A DNA stretch of 33,313 nt from an uncultured Caulobacterales bacterium. Its GTDB lineage: Bacteria > Pseudomonadota > Alphaproteobacteria > Caulobacterales > Caulobacteraceae. Shown here piece by piece: positions 1-7,874 of the stretch. The stretch spans positions 1 through 33,313 of the forward strand of contig CAIMFV010000038.1 of assembly GCA_903840435.1 (NCBI GenBank), given 5' to 3'. Every line of letters begins with the position of its first letter. The stretch's first letter is position 1. Made by a program: the position numbers and the translations under genes. Under the pieces are notes generated by a model. That model was not told the origin of the DNA and did not search any database. It worked only from the letters and a program-made list of their open reading frames with translations.

Positions 1-1
1 C

Positions 2-139
2 GTCGGCAATCTGGTGGATGCGGACGTGGCCAAGGTCAGCGCCCAGTTGACCGCCCTGCAAACCAAGCAACAGCTTGGCATTCAGGCGCTCTCCATCGCC
101 AACTCGTCCAAGTCGGCGCTGCTCGGCCTGTTCCGCTAG
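2..139 (+). CDS. Flagellin, C-terminal end (5' truncated by window edge)
   Basis: Only the last 45 residues and the TAG stop lie in the window. They form the amphipathic C-terminal D0 helix typical of bacterial flagellin: regularly spaced Ala/Leu/Gln ([18 protein letters not shown]), then SIANSS and the terminal LLGLFR. Alphaproteobacterial flagellins characteristically end in a short ALSIAN...LxLFR segment, which matches closely. The protein would be the exported filament subunit, and the D0 helix packs in the filament core. A strong hairpin terminator follows the stop by about 30 nt, so this looks like the last gene of its transcript. The rest of the gene is outside the window, so the paralogue cannot be named. 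Confidence 0.85.
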   Translation, partial: VGNLVDADVAKVSAQLTALQTKQQLGIQALSIANSSKSALLGLFR

Positions 140-167
140 GTTAACAGACCCCATCTTGCCCAAATAT

Positions 168-200
168 GGGGCGCGTCGAGATTTCGGCGCGCCCTTTTTG
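168..200 (+). terminator. Rho-independent terminator of the flagellin gene
   Basis: The arms GGGCGCG (169-175) and CGCGCCC (188-194) pair perfectly around a 12-nt loop and are followed directly by TTTTT. It sits about 30 nt after the flagellin stop. Confidence 0.85.
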
Positions 201-388
201 TTGGGTTTTTGCCTTGGCGGGGCGCAACCTTAAGACCCCTCCGGCCGTTTCGCTGCATTTTGAGGCGCCGGTGCTCGCTGTGCAGTCGAATTGCGCAAGA
301 TCGGGCGCGAAGCGCGGGGATCATTTGACGCCCCCTTTCCCTCTCGCGATGGTGGTGTTGCCCGATTGGGCGTCTTCTTCCCGCAAAC
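201..388. other. Gene-free stretch between two terminators; possible small-RNA locus
   Basis: I see no convincing coding frame here. The available reading frames are rich in Arg, Pro and Ala, match no family I know and lack a plausible ribosome binding site. The stretch begins after the flagellin terminator and ends at a second, even stronger terminator, which implies that something starting inside it is transcribed. Local self-complementary pieces (GCGCGAAGCGC near 306-316, CCCGATTGGG at 361-370) would fold. TTGACG at 325-330 is a possible -35 element without a good -10. A short non-coding RNA is possible but unproven. Confidence 0.3.
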
Positions 389-424
389 TGGCCGCGCCCA
401 CCATTTGGCGCGGCCAATTTTTTT
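389..424 (+). terminator. Strong intergenic Rho-independent terminator
   Basis: TGGCCGCGCC (389-398) pairs perfectly with GGCGCGGCCA (407-416) across an 8-nt loop and is followed by a run of seven T (418-424). No gene stop lies between it and the flagellin terminator 190 bp upstream. It is either a backup terminator for flagellin or the end of an unannotated small RNA. Confidence 0.8.
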
Positions 425-617
425 GGTGCTGATGCCCCATTTCGGCACAGCCTCTCTGCGGTCGCGTCGCGCGTGGCGGTTGATCACGCGCTTTTCAACG
501 GCGGAACGTGTTTAAAAGGCCTCATTTGCGGGAATTATTCGCCCAGGTGGTTGTGCGAGACCTTAAGACCGTGAGAAGAAAAGAAAGAGCTCAATGGGTG
601 AGTTCAGATGTGAAATA

Positions 618-654
618 CCCGGTCCGTGACCGGACGGGATTGGTTTTGAGGACG
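618..654 (+). promoter_or_regulatory. Leader hairpin and ribosome binding site of the cold-shock gene
   Basis: The leader contains CCCGGTCCG (618-626), a TGAC loop and CGGACGGG (631-638): an 8-bp stem with one bulged G. It ends about 10 nt before the GAGGA Shine-Dalgarno element (648-652) of the ATG at 657. Long structured leaders are typical of cold-shock mRNAs, where they act as temperature-sensitive translation switches. That role is inferred here. The rest of 425-617 holds no gene I can support and no promoter I would defend. Confidence 0.4.
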
Positions 655-656
655 AG

Positions 657-1199
657 ATGGCTAACGGTGTGGTGAAATGGTTTAATCCGGCCAAAGGGTT
701 TGGCTTTATTCAGCCGGACGATGGCGGACAAGACGTCTTTGTGCACATCGCCGCTGTCGAGCGTTCAGGGCTCGCCGGATTGAATGAAGGTATGATCGTC
801 ACTTACGAACTGGAGCAAGATCGGCGCTCTGGGAAGATGTCGGCGGGTCAGATCGAAGTCGTCGGCGAAGCCCCTACAGCGCCTCGGCGGCCGCAGCGTG
901 CGGCGTATGAAGACGATCACCGCCCGGTTTCGTCCGGCGGTTCGGGTTCAGGCGTGGTGAAGTGGTTCAATACGACCAAGGGCTTTGGATTTATCCAACC
1001 TGACGGCGGCGGTGCGGACGTCTTCGTTCACATTTCTGCAGTCGAGCGCGCGGGTCTGCGGGGCTTGAACGAAGGCCAGTTGGTCGCCTTCGATCTCGAG
1101 CAAGATCGCAGAACGGGCAAGTCTTCGGCAGGTAATCTGCGCGTCACGGGAGAGGGCGATGCCCCGGCCCGCCCGCGGGGTCCGCGCCCACCCCGTTAA
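657..1199 (+). CDS. Cold-shock protein with two cold-shock domains
   Basis: This 180-residue protein is two Csp-type OB-fold domains joined by a basic, Pro-rich linker. Domain 1 (about residues 2-69) and domain 2 (about 100-167) each start with GVVKWFN, carry RNP1 KGFGFIQP and RNP2 DVFVHI, and end with the same RRSGK/RRTGK..SAG..V pattern, so the gene arose by internal duplication. The tail is rich in Arg and Pro. Such proteins bind single-stranded RNA/DNA and act as RNA chaperones in the cytoplasm. Tandem-domain Csps of this size are common in alphaproteobacteria. The ATG at 657 has a GAGGA element 4 nt upstream. It is probably monocistronic, with 190 bp before the next gene. Classical single-domain Csps are about 70 aa. 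Confidence 0.92.
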   Translation: MANGVVKWFNPAKGFGFIQPDDGGQDVFVHIAAVERSGLAGLNEGMIVTYELEQDRRSGKMSAGQIEVVGEAPTAPRRPQRAAYEDDHRPVSSGGSGSGVVKWFNTTKGFGFIQPDGGGADVFVHISAVERAGLRGLNEGQLVAFDLEQDRRTGKSSAGNLRVTGEGDAPARPRGPRPPR

Positions 1200-1390
1200 T
1201 TCGCGAATCGACAGCCTCACCCCACTCTCGCGCACGCTTCGTTGAGGTCTAGGCGGGGGAGTGGGCGAGGCGCATCGCGCTGAGACAGGGCGTTCACTGC
1301 CAGGCCCGTCAGCTCAAGCTTGTTTTTCGCCGCTGGCCCTGCAATGTTTTAGTCTTGCGATGGGCCGGTCTGGCACTTGCAGCGGGCGAG

Positions 1391-3883
1391 ATGGCGATGT
1401 TTGAGCTGAAATTCCAGTCTTTTGGCCTTGGCCAATGGATGCATCATCCCTTTCGGCGCTTGGGCGGACTGGTCGCTTTGATCGGCCTCAGCCTTGGCGC
1501 GGCGGTCTCCGCCGAACCGTTTCGCCTACAAACCCCGCAAGGGGTTATCGAAGTCACCGCCCTCAGGCCCGATATTGTTCGGGTGCGGCTGGGTAAGGCG
1601 ACATTGCCCGTAGACGAATCGTTTTCCGTCTCGCCGGAGCGGCGTCACGCGACGTCGCCCCTGACGGTCAGCCACGATGGCAATTTGGTTGTGCTGACCA
1701 CAGCTGCACTCGTGGTGCGTCTCGACCCGCAAACCCTGAAAATGACCGTGCTGGATTCGTCGGGCAGCACCCTTTTGGCAGATGCGGACGACGCAGACGT
1801 TGCATTTCGCGGACAAGGATTTGAACTTCGCAAACATATCCCCGCTGACGCGCACTATTTCGGCCTCGGGGACAAGACCGGCGGTCTGGATCGGCGGGGC
1901 GGGTCGTTCACGCTGTGGAATACAGACGCCTTTCTGTTTCAAGACTATTCCGACCCCCTCTATAAAAGTGTGCCCTTCGTGCTGAGCGCCGATGAAAAGG
2001 GCCATGCTTTCGGCTTTTTTCTCGACAACCATTGGCGCACCCGTTTTGATTTTGGTCGGAGCGAACGCGACACCTGGGTGATCGGCGCGGAGGGTGGCCC
2101 CGTCGATTATTACATTATGGCCGGCCCCGATCCGAAGGCGGTTGTGTCGGCCTATGGCTATTTGACCGGCACGCCGCCTCTGGCCCCCCGCTGGGCGCTG
2201 GGGTTCCAACAGTCCCGCTGGTCCTATCCGACAGAGGCCGAGGCCCGCGCCGTGGCCGGGCGCTTGCGCAGCGAACATATCCCAACAGATGTGCTCTATC
2301 TCGACATTGATTATCAGGATCGGAACCGTCCCTTCACCGTCGACAAGGCGGCCTTTCCCGATCTGGCCAAACTCGTTCACGACCTAAAGGCCGATCATAT
2401 CCAGCTAGTGCTGATCACCGACCTGCACATCGCTGCCCCAAACGACCCTGCTTATCTTCCCTTTACGTCGGGCAAGGCGATAGACGCCTATCTCAAGGAC
2501 GGTGCTGGCAACGATTATGTCGGCGCGGTTTGGCCGGGGCCGAGCGTCTTCCCAGATTTCAGTGTCAAGACAGTCAGGACCTGGTGGGGCAGCCTTTATG
2601 CGGACTTTGTCCGTATGGGCGTGGCCGGGTTCTGGAATGATATGAACGAGCCCGCCATCTTCCTCACCGATACGAAGACCATGCCCTTGTCGGTGGTGCA
2701 CCGCATTGAGGATGCGGGGTTCAGCCCCCGGAAAGCGACGCATCTGGAGATGCACAACCTTGTTGGCATGCTGAATAGCCAAGCCACCTTTGAGGGATTG
2801 CTGAAACTCGAGCCCGATCAACGGCCGTTTGTCTTGACGCGGGCAAGTTTCGCCGGTGGGCAAAAATATGCGGCGACCTGGACAGGCGACAATTCTTCAA
2901 GCTTTGCCCAGCTCAACCTCGCCACATCACAACTGACCAATCTCGGCTTGAGTGGATTTGCCTATGTGGGCGACGATATCGGCGGCTTTGCGGGGGCCGT
3001 GCCTTCGCCGGACCTCTTGACGCGTTGGATTGAAATCGGCGCCTTCAACCCAATTTTCCGCGACCATTCGCAAAAAGGTAAGGCGCGGCAGGAGCCCTGG
3101 GTCGGCCCGCCCGAGCACTTGGCCATCCGCCGCCACTATATTGAAGAACGCTATCGGCTGATGCCCTACATCTATCATCTGGCTGAGGAGAATAGCCGAA
3201 CCGGCCTGCCGCTTATGCGGCCCGTTTTCCTTGAATATCCTCAGACGCTTGGACGCTTAGCCGGCGGCGGGCAACCGGACTTTGGGCTGGGCGGACCGTT
3301 TTTGTTCGGCCCTGATCTGCTCGTCGCGCCTAGCGCAACACCGGAATCGCCGGGTGCCTATCAGGTCGTGCTCCCTTCACCGGGATGGTATGACTACTGG
3401 ACCGGTGAGCGGCTGGCGGGGGTTAGCGTCACTGAGGTTCCGCGCCTTGATCGCTTGCCCGTTTTTGTTCGGCCCGGTGCAATCCTGGTCAAACAACCGC
3501 TGACCCAATCTCTGACCGAAACGCCACAAGGCCCCTTGGAGGTGCATGTCTATCCAGGGCCGGATTGCCATGGCGAGCTCTATTGGGATGATGGGGTAAG
3601 TTATGGCTTTCAACGCGGCGCGTTTCTGCGCCAAGACTTCACCTGTAAATCAGACGCCACCGGCTTGAGTGTGGATCTCGGCGCGCGTCGGGGTGCCTAT
3701 GTGCCTTGGTGGAAAACCGTGCAGGTCATCGTCCACGGCAAAGTCGCGGGCGGGGTAAAAATTACCGTCAATGGTCGTGCAGCCCCGGCGCGTTTCGACG
3801 ATGCGTCTCAGGCGTGGAGGATAGACCTGGCCGGGGATGCGGTGGGGCCTACTGAAATCAAGCTGATGGCGACGGCCCCTTAA
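1391..3883 (+). CDS. Secreted glycoside hydrolase family 31 (alpha-glucosidase-like)
   Basis: The frame is open from a TTG at 1355. ATGs occur at 1391, 1397 and 1439, none with a strong Shine-Dalgarno. The 1439 ATG would give a textbook signal peptide (MHHPFRR, a hydrophobic core, cleavage near AVSA/EPF), so the start is uncertain. GH31 features follow: an N-terminal beta-sandwich, then the catalytic barrel with W-N-D-M-N-E-P (nucleophile Asp429 counted from 1355) and W-T-G-D-N-S-S-S (acid/base Asp512), then C-terminal beta domains, the last resembling DUF5110. The family cleaves terminal alpha-linked glucose or xylose with retention of configuration. The signal peptide suggests periplasmic action on oligosaccharides. 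No sugar transporter or regulator is adjacent. Exact substrate (maltose, isomaltose, xyloside) cannot be read from sequence. Confidence 0.88.
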   Translation: MAMFELKFQSFGLGQWMHHPFRRLGGLVALIGLSLGAAVSAEPFRLQTPQGVIEVTALRPDIVRVRLGKATLPVDESFSVSPERRHATSPLTVSHDGNLVVLTTAALVVRLDPQTLKMTVLDSSGSTLLADADDADVAFRGQGFELRKHIPADAHYFGLGDKTGGLDRRGGSFTLWNTDAFLFQDYSDPLYKSVPFVLSADEKGHAFGFFLDNHWRTRFDFGRSERDTWVIGAEGGPVDYYIMAGPDPKAVVSAYGYLTGTPPLAPRWALGFQQSRWSYPTEAEARAVAGRLRSEHIPTDVLYLDIDYQDRNRPFTVDKAAFPDLAKLVHDLKADHIQLVLITDLHIAAPNDPAYLPFTSGKAIDAYLKDGAGNDYVGAVWPGPSVFPDFSVKTVRTWWGSLYADFVRMGVAGFWNDMNEPAIFLTDTKTMPLSVVHRIEDAGFSPRKATHLEMHNLVGMLNSQATFEGLLKLEPDQRPFVLTRASFAGGQKYAATWTGDNSSSFAQLNLATSQLTNLGLSGFAYVGDDIGGFAGAVPSPDLLTRWIEIGAFNPIFRDHSQKGKARQEPWVGPPEHLAIRRHYIEERYRLMPYIYHLAEENSRTGLPLMRPVFLEYPQTLGRLAGGGQPDFGLGGPFLFGPDLLVAPSATPESPGAYQVVLPSPGWYDYWTGERLAGVSVTEVPRLDRLPVFVRPGAILVKQPLTQSLTETPQGPLEVHVYPGPDCHGELYWDDGVSYGFQRGAFLRQDFTCKSDATGLSVDLGARRGAYVPWWKTVQVIVHGKVAGGVKITVNGRAAPARFDDASQAWRIDLAGDAVGPTEIKLMATAP

Positions 3884-3916
3884 ACTTGCCTGCGAATATG
3901 TCGCCATTTAGAAATA

Positions 3917-3933
3917 TTGGCATGCAATTTGCT
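3917..3933 (+). promoter_or_regulatory. Candidate sigma-54 (RpoN) -24/-12 promoter
   Basis: TTGGCATGCAATTTGCT matches the consensus YTGGCACGRNNNTTGCW except for T instead of C and C instead of R. The invariant GG (3919-3920) and GC (3931-3932) are separated by exactly 10 nt. It would start transcription near 3944, about 84 nt before the ATG of the downstream ligase gene. Enhancer sites for an activator are not recognisable and would lie in the end of the GH31 gene. Confidence 0.5.
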
Positions 3934-4027
3934 ACAAATACCGTCATCGAAGCGAGCTGCGTCAATCTGGACCGCAGTTCCATAGGATCACCGACGGCGC
4001 TCTCAGCCAAAACCAAGGGTTGGATTG

Positions 4028-4966
4028 ATGACGGAAACGCTGCGGGTGACGCCTGACGACGCAGGTCCTGACGCAGACTCCTATGCAGAGCTCCGCGCGC
4101 GGCTGTTTATCCCGCTCGGTGTTGCTGGCGTCCGGGCGAGCATGGGGGTGTTTGAGGATGTGATTGACGGTGTCAATCGTCTGGTGACCAGCCTTCGCCC
4201 CCTCGGCGCCGAAGTGATGCGATTTCCGCCCGTCCTGCCGCGGGCCATGCTGGAAAAGTCCGGCTATCTGCGCAGTTTTCCACACCAACTTGGCTGTCTC
4301 TGTTCGCTGGGAGGTTCGGAGCGGGAAATCGGCCTTCAGGTCGAGCGCTTTTATGCGGGCGAGGCGGATTGGACGGACGGCTTGGAAACCGGGGACCTGG
4401 TCCTGTCGCCCGCCGCCTGCCTACCGGTCTATCCGCTCGTCGCGGCCCGAGGCGAGGTGCCGGAAACGGGCCTAAGGTTTGACGTTTCGGGGGCCTGCTT
4501 TCGCAGGGAGCCCTCACAAGAGTTTGGTCGTCTGCAGTCGTTTCGCCAACGGGAATTTGTCTTTGTTGGCGCAAAGGAGGGGGCGGCGGCGTTCCGGGAT
4601 GAGGTTTTGCAGCTCGGTCAATCCATGGCGGACGCGCTTGATCTGCCTCACCGGGTCGTCAGTGCCTCTGACCCGTTCTTTGGACGCGCCAGCCGGGTCT
4701 TGGCCTTGTTGCAAAAGCAGAAGACGCTGAAATATGAACTGCAGGTCCCGCTGGCGGGCGAAGACACCTGGATGGCTTGCCTCAGCGCAAACTATCACGA
4801 AGATCACTATGGCCAGACCTGGGACATTCGGGTCGATACGGGCGAGGTTGCGCACTCGGCCTGTTTGGGCCTTGGCATTGATCGCTTGGCCATCGCCGCC
4901 TTCATCCGCCATGGAGCGGAGCCTGCGACCTGGCCAGCTTCCGTCCGCACCCGGCTTGGTCTCTAG
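4028..4966 (+). CDS. Amino acid:[carrier protein] ligase (SerRS-like class II synthetase homologue)
   Basis: The 312-residue protein looks like a stand-alone class II aminoacyl-tRNA synthetase catalytic core with no tRNA-binding domain. Motif 2 is seen as GACFRREPS (residues 156-164) and motif 3 as GLGIDRLAIAAF (281-292). Counting from the ATG at 4028, Cys131, Glu176 and Cys279 fall at the positions I recall for the zinc ligands of the Bradyrhizobium enzyme, derived from methanogen-type SerRS. The family activates Gly or Ala with ATP and loads it on the phosphopantetheine of a small carrier protein, not on tRNA. AAGGG lies 8 nt before this ATG; an in-frame TTG at 4025 is unlikely. No carrier-protein gene is adjacent, although the two often are, and the downstream neighbour is rnpB. 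Confidence 0.85.
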   Translation: MTETLRVTPDDAGPDADSYAELRARLFIPLGVAGVRASMGVFEDVIDGVNRLVTSLRPLGAEVMRFPPVLPRAMLEKSGYLRSFPHQLGCLCSLGGSEREIGLQVERFYAGEADWTDGLETGDLVLSPAACLPVYPLVAARGEVPETGLRFDVSGACFRREPSQEFGRLQSFRQREFVFVGAKEGAAAFRDEVLQLGQSMADALDLPHRVVSASDPFFGRASRVLALLQKQKTLKYELQVPLAGEDTWMACLSANYHEDHYGQTWDIRVDTGEVAHSACLGLGIDRLAIAAFIRHGAEPATWPASVRTRLGL

Positions 4967-5020
4967 GCGTTATTGAGACGCATCCCTTGACCTCGGCTCC
5001 ATTCAGGACGAGGGAAGGGC

Positions 5021-5419
<399 letters not shown>

Positions 5420-5464
5420 AGAGTTGTAGTGTAGAATTCGACTTTGCGGGTGAGGACTTTTCGC

Positions 5465-6124
5465 TCATGTCTTCGCGCCTAATCGCGCCGAAAGCACCGG
5501 CAGCGGATGGTCTGGATCGCCATCAACCCTTGGGTCTGACAGGATGGTCTGAAGCGGTACCAGTCCGGCCCAAACTGGAAAATCCGCTTCAGCTTGGTCG
5601 CCAGGCGGTCCAGAGCGGACCTTCACCGAGGCCTCGGCAATATCCATGTAGAGGACAGCTGTAGCCTTGATTTCCTGAGCGGTGATCGGGCGGAGTTTGT
5701 CCCAACGTCCGGGATAGAAGTCTTCGGTCATGGCCTTCAGGCTGGCTTCTTTCTCGGCCGGGTCGGTAAGCTGGTGCGCCACGCCAAACACCATGGCGGA
5801 CCGATAATTGACCGAGTGATTAAATGCCGACCGGGCGAGCACAAAGCCGTCGATCAGCGTCACCGTCAAACACACCTTATGTTCGCGCGTTTGCTTGAGG
5901 AATCGGCTGGCCGACGACCCGTGCCAAAATATGCGGTCGCCGAGCCGCCAATGCAGGGTGGGTGTGACATAGGGTTGATCCTCAATCACATAGCCGACAT
6001 GGCAGATTGGACTGGCGTCAAGCACGGCATAGACGGCCTGCCGCTCATGACTGCCCCGCTCATGATAGCGGCGGATGCGGCTGGTTTCGCTGACTGGGAA
6101 GGACGTGTCGTCAGAGTGAGGCAT
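5465..6124 (-). CDS. Pyridoxamine 5'-phosphate oxidase-fold flavin-binding protein
   Basis: The 219-residue protein belongs to the PNPOx-like split-barrel family close to nitroimidazole-resistance (NimA-type) and COG3467 flavin-nucleotide-binding proteins. Supporting segments are RRYHERGSHERQAVYAVLD near the N-terminus, the CHVGYVIEDQPYVTPTLHWR strand pair, FWHGSSASRFLK (typical phosphate-contact strand), and VCLTVTLIDGFVLARSAFNHSVNYRSAMVFG. Family members bind FMN or haem and reduce small molecules, but the substrate cannot be predicted. It lies 38 bp after the KDPG aldolase on the same strand, so it is probably the distal gene of that transcript. It is not a true PdxH: length and motifs match the NimA/COG3467 side of the family better. 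Confidence 0.82.
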   Translation of the reverse strand: MPHSDDTSFPVSETSRIRRYHERGSHERQAVYAVLDASPICHVGYVIEDQPYVTPTLHWRLGDRIFWHGSSASRFLKQTREHKVCLTVTLIDGFVLARSAFNHSVNYRSAMVFGVAHQLTDPAEKEASLKAMTEDFYPGRWDKLRPITAQEIKATAVLYMDIAEASVKVRSGPPGDQAEADFPVWAGLVPLQTILSDPRVDGDPDHPLPVLSARLGAKT

Positions 6125-6162
6125 TTGGGCTCGCTAGGTGTTTCGCGGCGTTTCCGCGCCAA

Positions 6163-6822
6163 TCAGGCGCCATCGCCACGACGGCGGGAGGTTTGGGAGG
6201 CGAGGTCGTCGACCGTTGCGCGAACAATCTGCTCAATCGCATCCCAGTCCTCGGCCTCAATCAAGCTTTGCGGCGCAAGCCACGACCCGCCGACGCACAG
6301 TACATTGGATTGGGCCAGATAGTGCGGGGCCGACTGCCGGGTTACACCGCCTGTGGCGCAGAACGTTACCCCCGGAAAGGGACCGGCCAGAGCGCGCAGC
6401 ATGGCCACACCGCCCACAGGTGCCGCGGGGAAGAGTTTGACCTGATCATAACCCCGCCCATAGGCCGCCATCAGTTCGCTGGCCGAGGAAACGCCAGGCA
6501 GATAGGGAACGGGCGCCGACACCCCGATATCCAGCAGCTCTGCTGAGGCCCCTGGCGATGCAATAAAGGCCGCGCCAGCGGCATGGGCCGCGTAAAAGTC
6601 CTTTGGATTGAGCACTGTCGAGGCCCCGACAATGGCTTCCGGCGCCTCATTGGCGATGATGCGCACACATTCGAGTGCGGCGGGCGTGCGCAAGGTCACT
6701 TCCATCACCGGCGCGCCGCCGAAAAGGAGCGCGCGCGCCAGGGGGGCGGCGTGGCGGGGATTGGTCAGCGTCAAGACCGCAATCACAGGCGATGCGGTGA
6801 GTACGTCTTCCATGCGCATCAT
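6163..6822 (-). CDS. eda: 2-keto-3-deoxy-6-phosphogluconate (KDPG) aldolase
   Basis: This enzyme splits KDPG into pyruvate and glyceraldehyde 3-phosphate, the last step of the Entner-Doudoroff pathway. The catalytic Glu lies in VMEVTLR (Glu41) and the Schiff-base Lys in VKLFPAA (Lys129). The spacing equals that of the E. coli enzyme (Glu45, Lys133). IVGASTVLN and GVTFCATGGV are also family hallmarks. The frame stays open to a further ATG at 6864 that would overlap the kinase gene. I chose 6822 because GGAGG lies just upstream; the adjacent ATG at 6819 is equally possible. The KDG kinase gene ends 28 bp upstream, so the pair forms a keto-deoxy-sugar degradation unit. No dehydratase gene (edd) is nearby. 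Confidence 0.93.
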   Translation of the reverse strand: MMRMEDVLTASPVIAVLTLTNPRHAAPLARALLFGGAPVMEVTLRTPAALECVRIIANEAPEAIVGASTVLNPKDFYAAHAAGAAFIASPGASAELLDIGVSAPVPYLPGVSSASELMAAYGRGYDQVKLFPAAPVGGVAMLRALAGPFPGVTFCATGGVTRQSAPHYLAQSNVLCVGGSWLAPQSLIEAEDWDAIEQIVRATVDDLASQTSRRRGDGA

Positions 6823-6850
6823 GGGCCTCCGTGGCGCCAAGAGAGGGCGG

Positions 6851-7873
6851 TTATCGCCGGACATCTAGGCCCGCGCGCTTGATCAGGTTTTCAACCTCGT
6901 CTTGGGTTGAAGGATTGAAATCGCCCGGAATGGCATGCTTGAGCACCGACGCCGCTAAGGCAAACTCAATCGTGTGGGCGTCTTCTAGCCCGGCGAGGAG
7001 GCCATGTAAAAGGCCCGCCGCAAAGGCATCGCCACCGCCAATGCGATCGACGACGCCGCGCAACTGCCGCGGTGCCGCCTCCACATGACCTGACCGTCGA
7101 AAGAGCAGCGCCGACAGGGTTTGGCTGTCCACGCCGTCCAATTGGCGGACCGTATTGCCGATGCACTCAAGCCTGGGAAAAGCTTCAAAGGCGCGATCAG
7201 CCGCCTTGCGTCTGCGCGTAAAAAGGTCAGCCTCGTCAAAGCGCTCGCCCAGGGCAAGGCCAATATCGAGCTCGTTGATCGAGGCAAGCGTGGCTGTGGA
7301 GAGCAGCGCCCTGTAGGCGGCACTCGGATCGCTTGGCCATTCAGCCCAAAGCTTGCCGCGAAAATTGCCGTCAAACGAGACCTTGATACCCAAACCATTG
7401 GCGCAACGCGCCGCGTCGAGCGCCAGCTGGCAGGTCGCGTCGCAAATTGCGGGCGTCACGCCCGAGAGGTGCAGCCACTTGGCGCCGGAGAGCAGGGCTG
7501 GCCAGTCATAATCTTCGGGTCGCGCCAGGGCAAAACACGACCCTGCCCGGTCATAGATCACCTCGGACGGTGTTTGGACGGCGCCTGGCGTGAGAAAGTA
7601 AAGTCCGAGCCGACCCTTGGTGCGACGGACGCGCGACAAGTCCACCCCGTGCAGGCGCAGTTGGTCTTGGGCGGCGTCTCCCAGGGCGCCGTGGGGCAGG
7701 GTCGAGACAAAGCCGCTGGTATGGCCGAGCCTTGCCAGCGAGACCGCGACATTGGCCTCTGCGCCGCCAAAGGTGGCCACCAGACGGGCGGACTGCAAAA
7801 GCCGTTCATGGTCGGGAGCGGCGAGGCGCAGCATGACCTCGCCAAACGCCAAGACCTCAATCTGAGACGTCAT
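6851..7873 (-). CDS. kdgK: 2-keto-3-deoxygluconate kinase (PfkB family)
   Basis: The 340-residue ribokinase/PfkB-family enzyme has the N-terminal signature GGAEANVAVSLARLG and the C-terminal anion-hole/catalytic signature DRIGGGDAFAAGL, with catalytic base Asp282. Together with the KDPG aldolase directly downstream, the most likely reaction is ATP-dependent phosphorylation of 2-keto-3-deoxygluconate to KDPG, feeding uronate or non-phosphorylated sugar acids into central metabolism. The assignment to KDG over another sugar rests mainly on this neighbour. ATG at 7873 has AAGGA 6 nt upstream. It starts 1 nt after the stop of the methyltransferase gene, so translation is probably coupled. The longer open frame to 7939 overlaps that gene and looks non-coding. 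Confidence 0.88.
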   Translation of the reverse strand: MTSQIEVLAFGEVMLRLAAPDHERLLQSARLVATFGGAEANVAVSLARLGHTSGFVSTLPHGALGDAAQDQLRLHGVDLSRVRRTKGRLGLYFLTPGAVQTPSEVIYDRAGSCFALARPEDYDWPALLSGAKWLHLSGVTPAICDATCQLALDAARCANGLGIKVSFDGNFRGKLWAEWPSDPSAAYRALLSTATLASINELDIGLALGERFDEADLFTRRRKAADRAFEAFPRLECIGNTVRQLDGVDSQTLSALLFRRSGHVEAAPRQLRGVVDRIGGGDAFAAGLLHGLLAGLEDAHTIEFALAASVLKHAIPGDFNPSTQDEVENLIKRAGLDVRR

Positions 7874-7874
7874 T

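Noticed and set aside
166-515. Several short frames between flagellin and the cold-shock gene
   Set aside because: All pass through strong terminator hairpins and are Arg/Pro/Ala-rich without ribosome sites.
1221-1265. CCCACTC/GAGTGGG as terminator of the cold-shock gene
   Set aside because: Only 7 bp with a 31-nt loop and no T-run; too weak to call.
1526-2380. 284-codon open frame on the minus strand inside the GH31 gene
   Set aside because: It is antisense to strongly conserved GH31 motifs, and its translation shows no family features. It is a shadow of GC-rich codon use.
5594-6322. 242-codon plus-strand frame opposite the flavin-binding protein
   Set aside because: It is antisense to a recognisable PNPOx-fold protein and overlaps the aldolase gene; no ribosome site or family resemblance.
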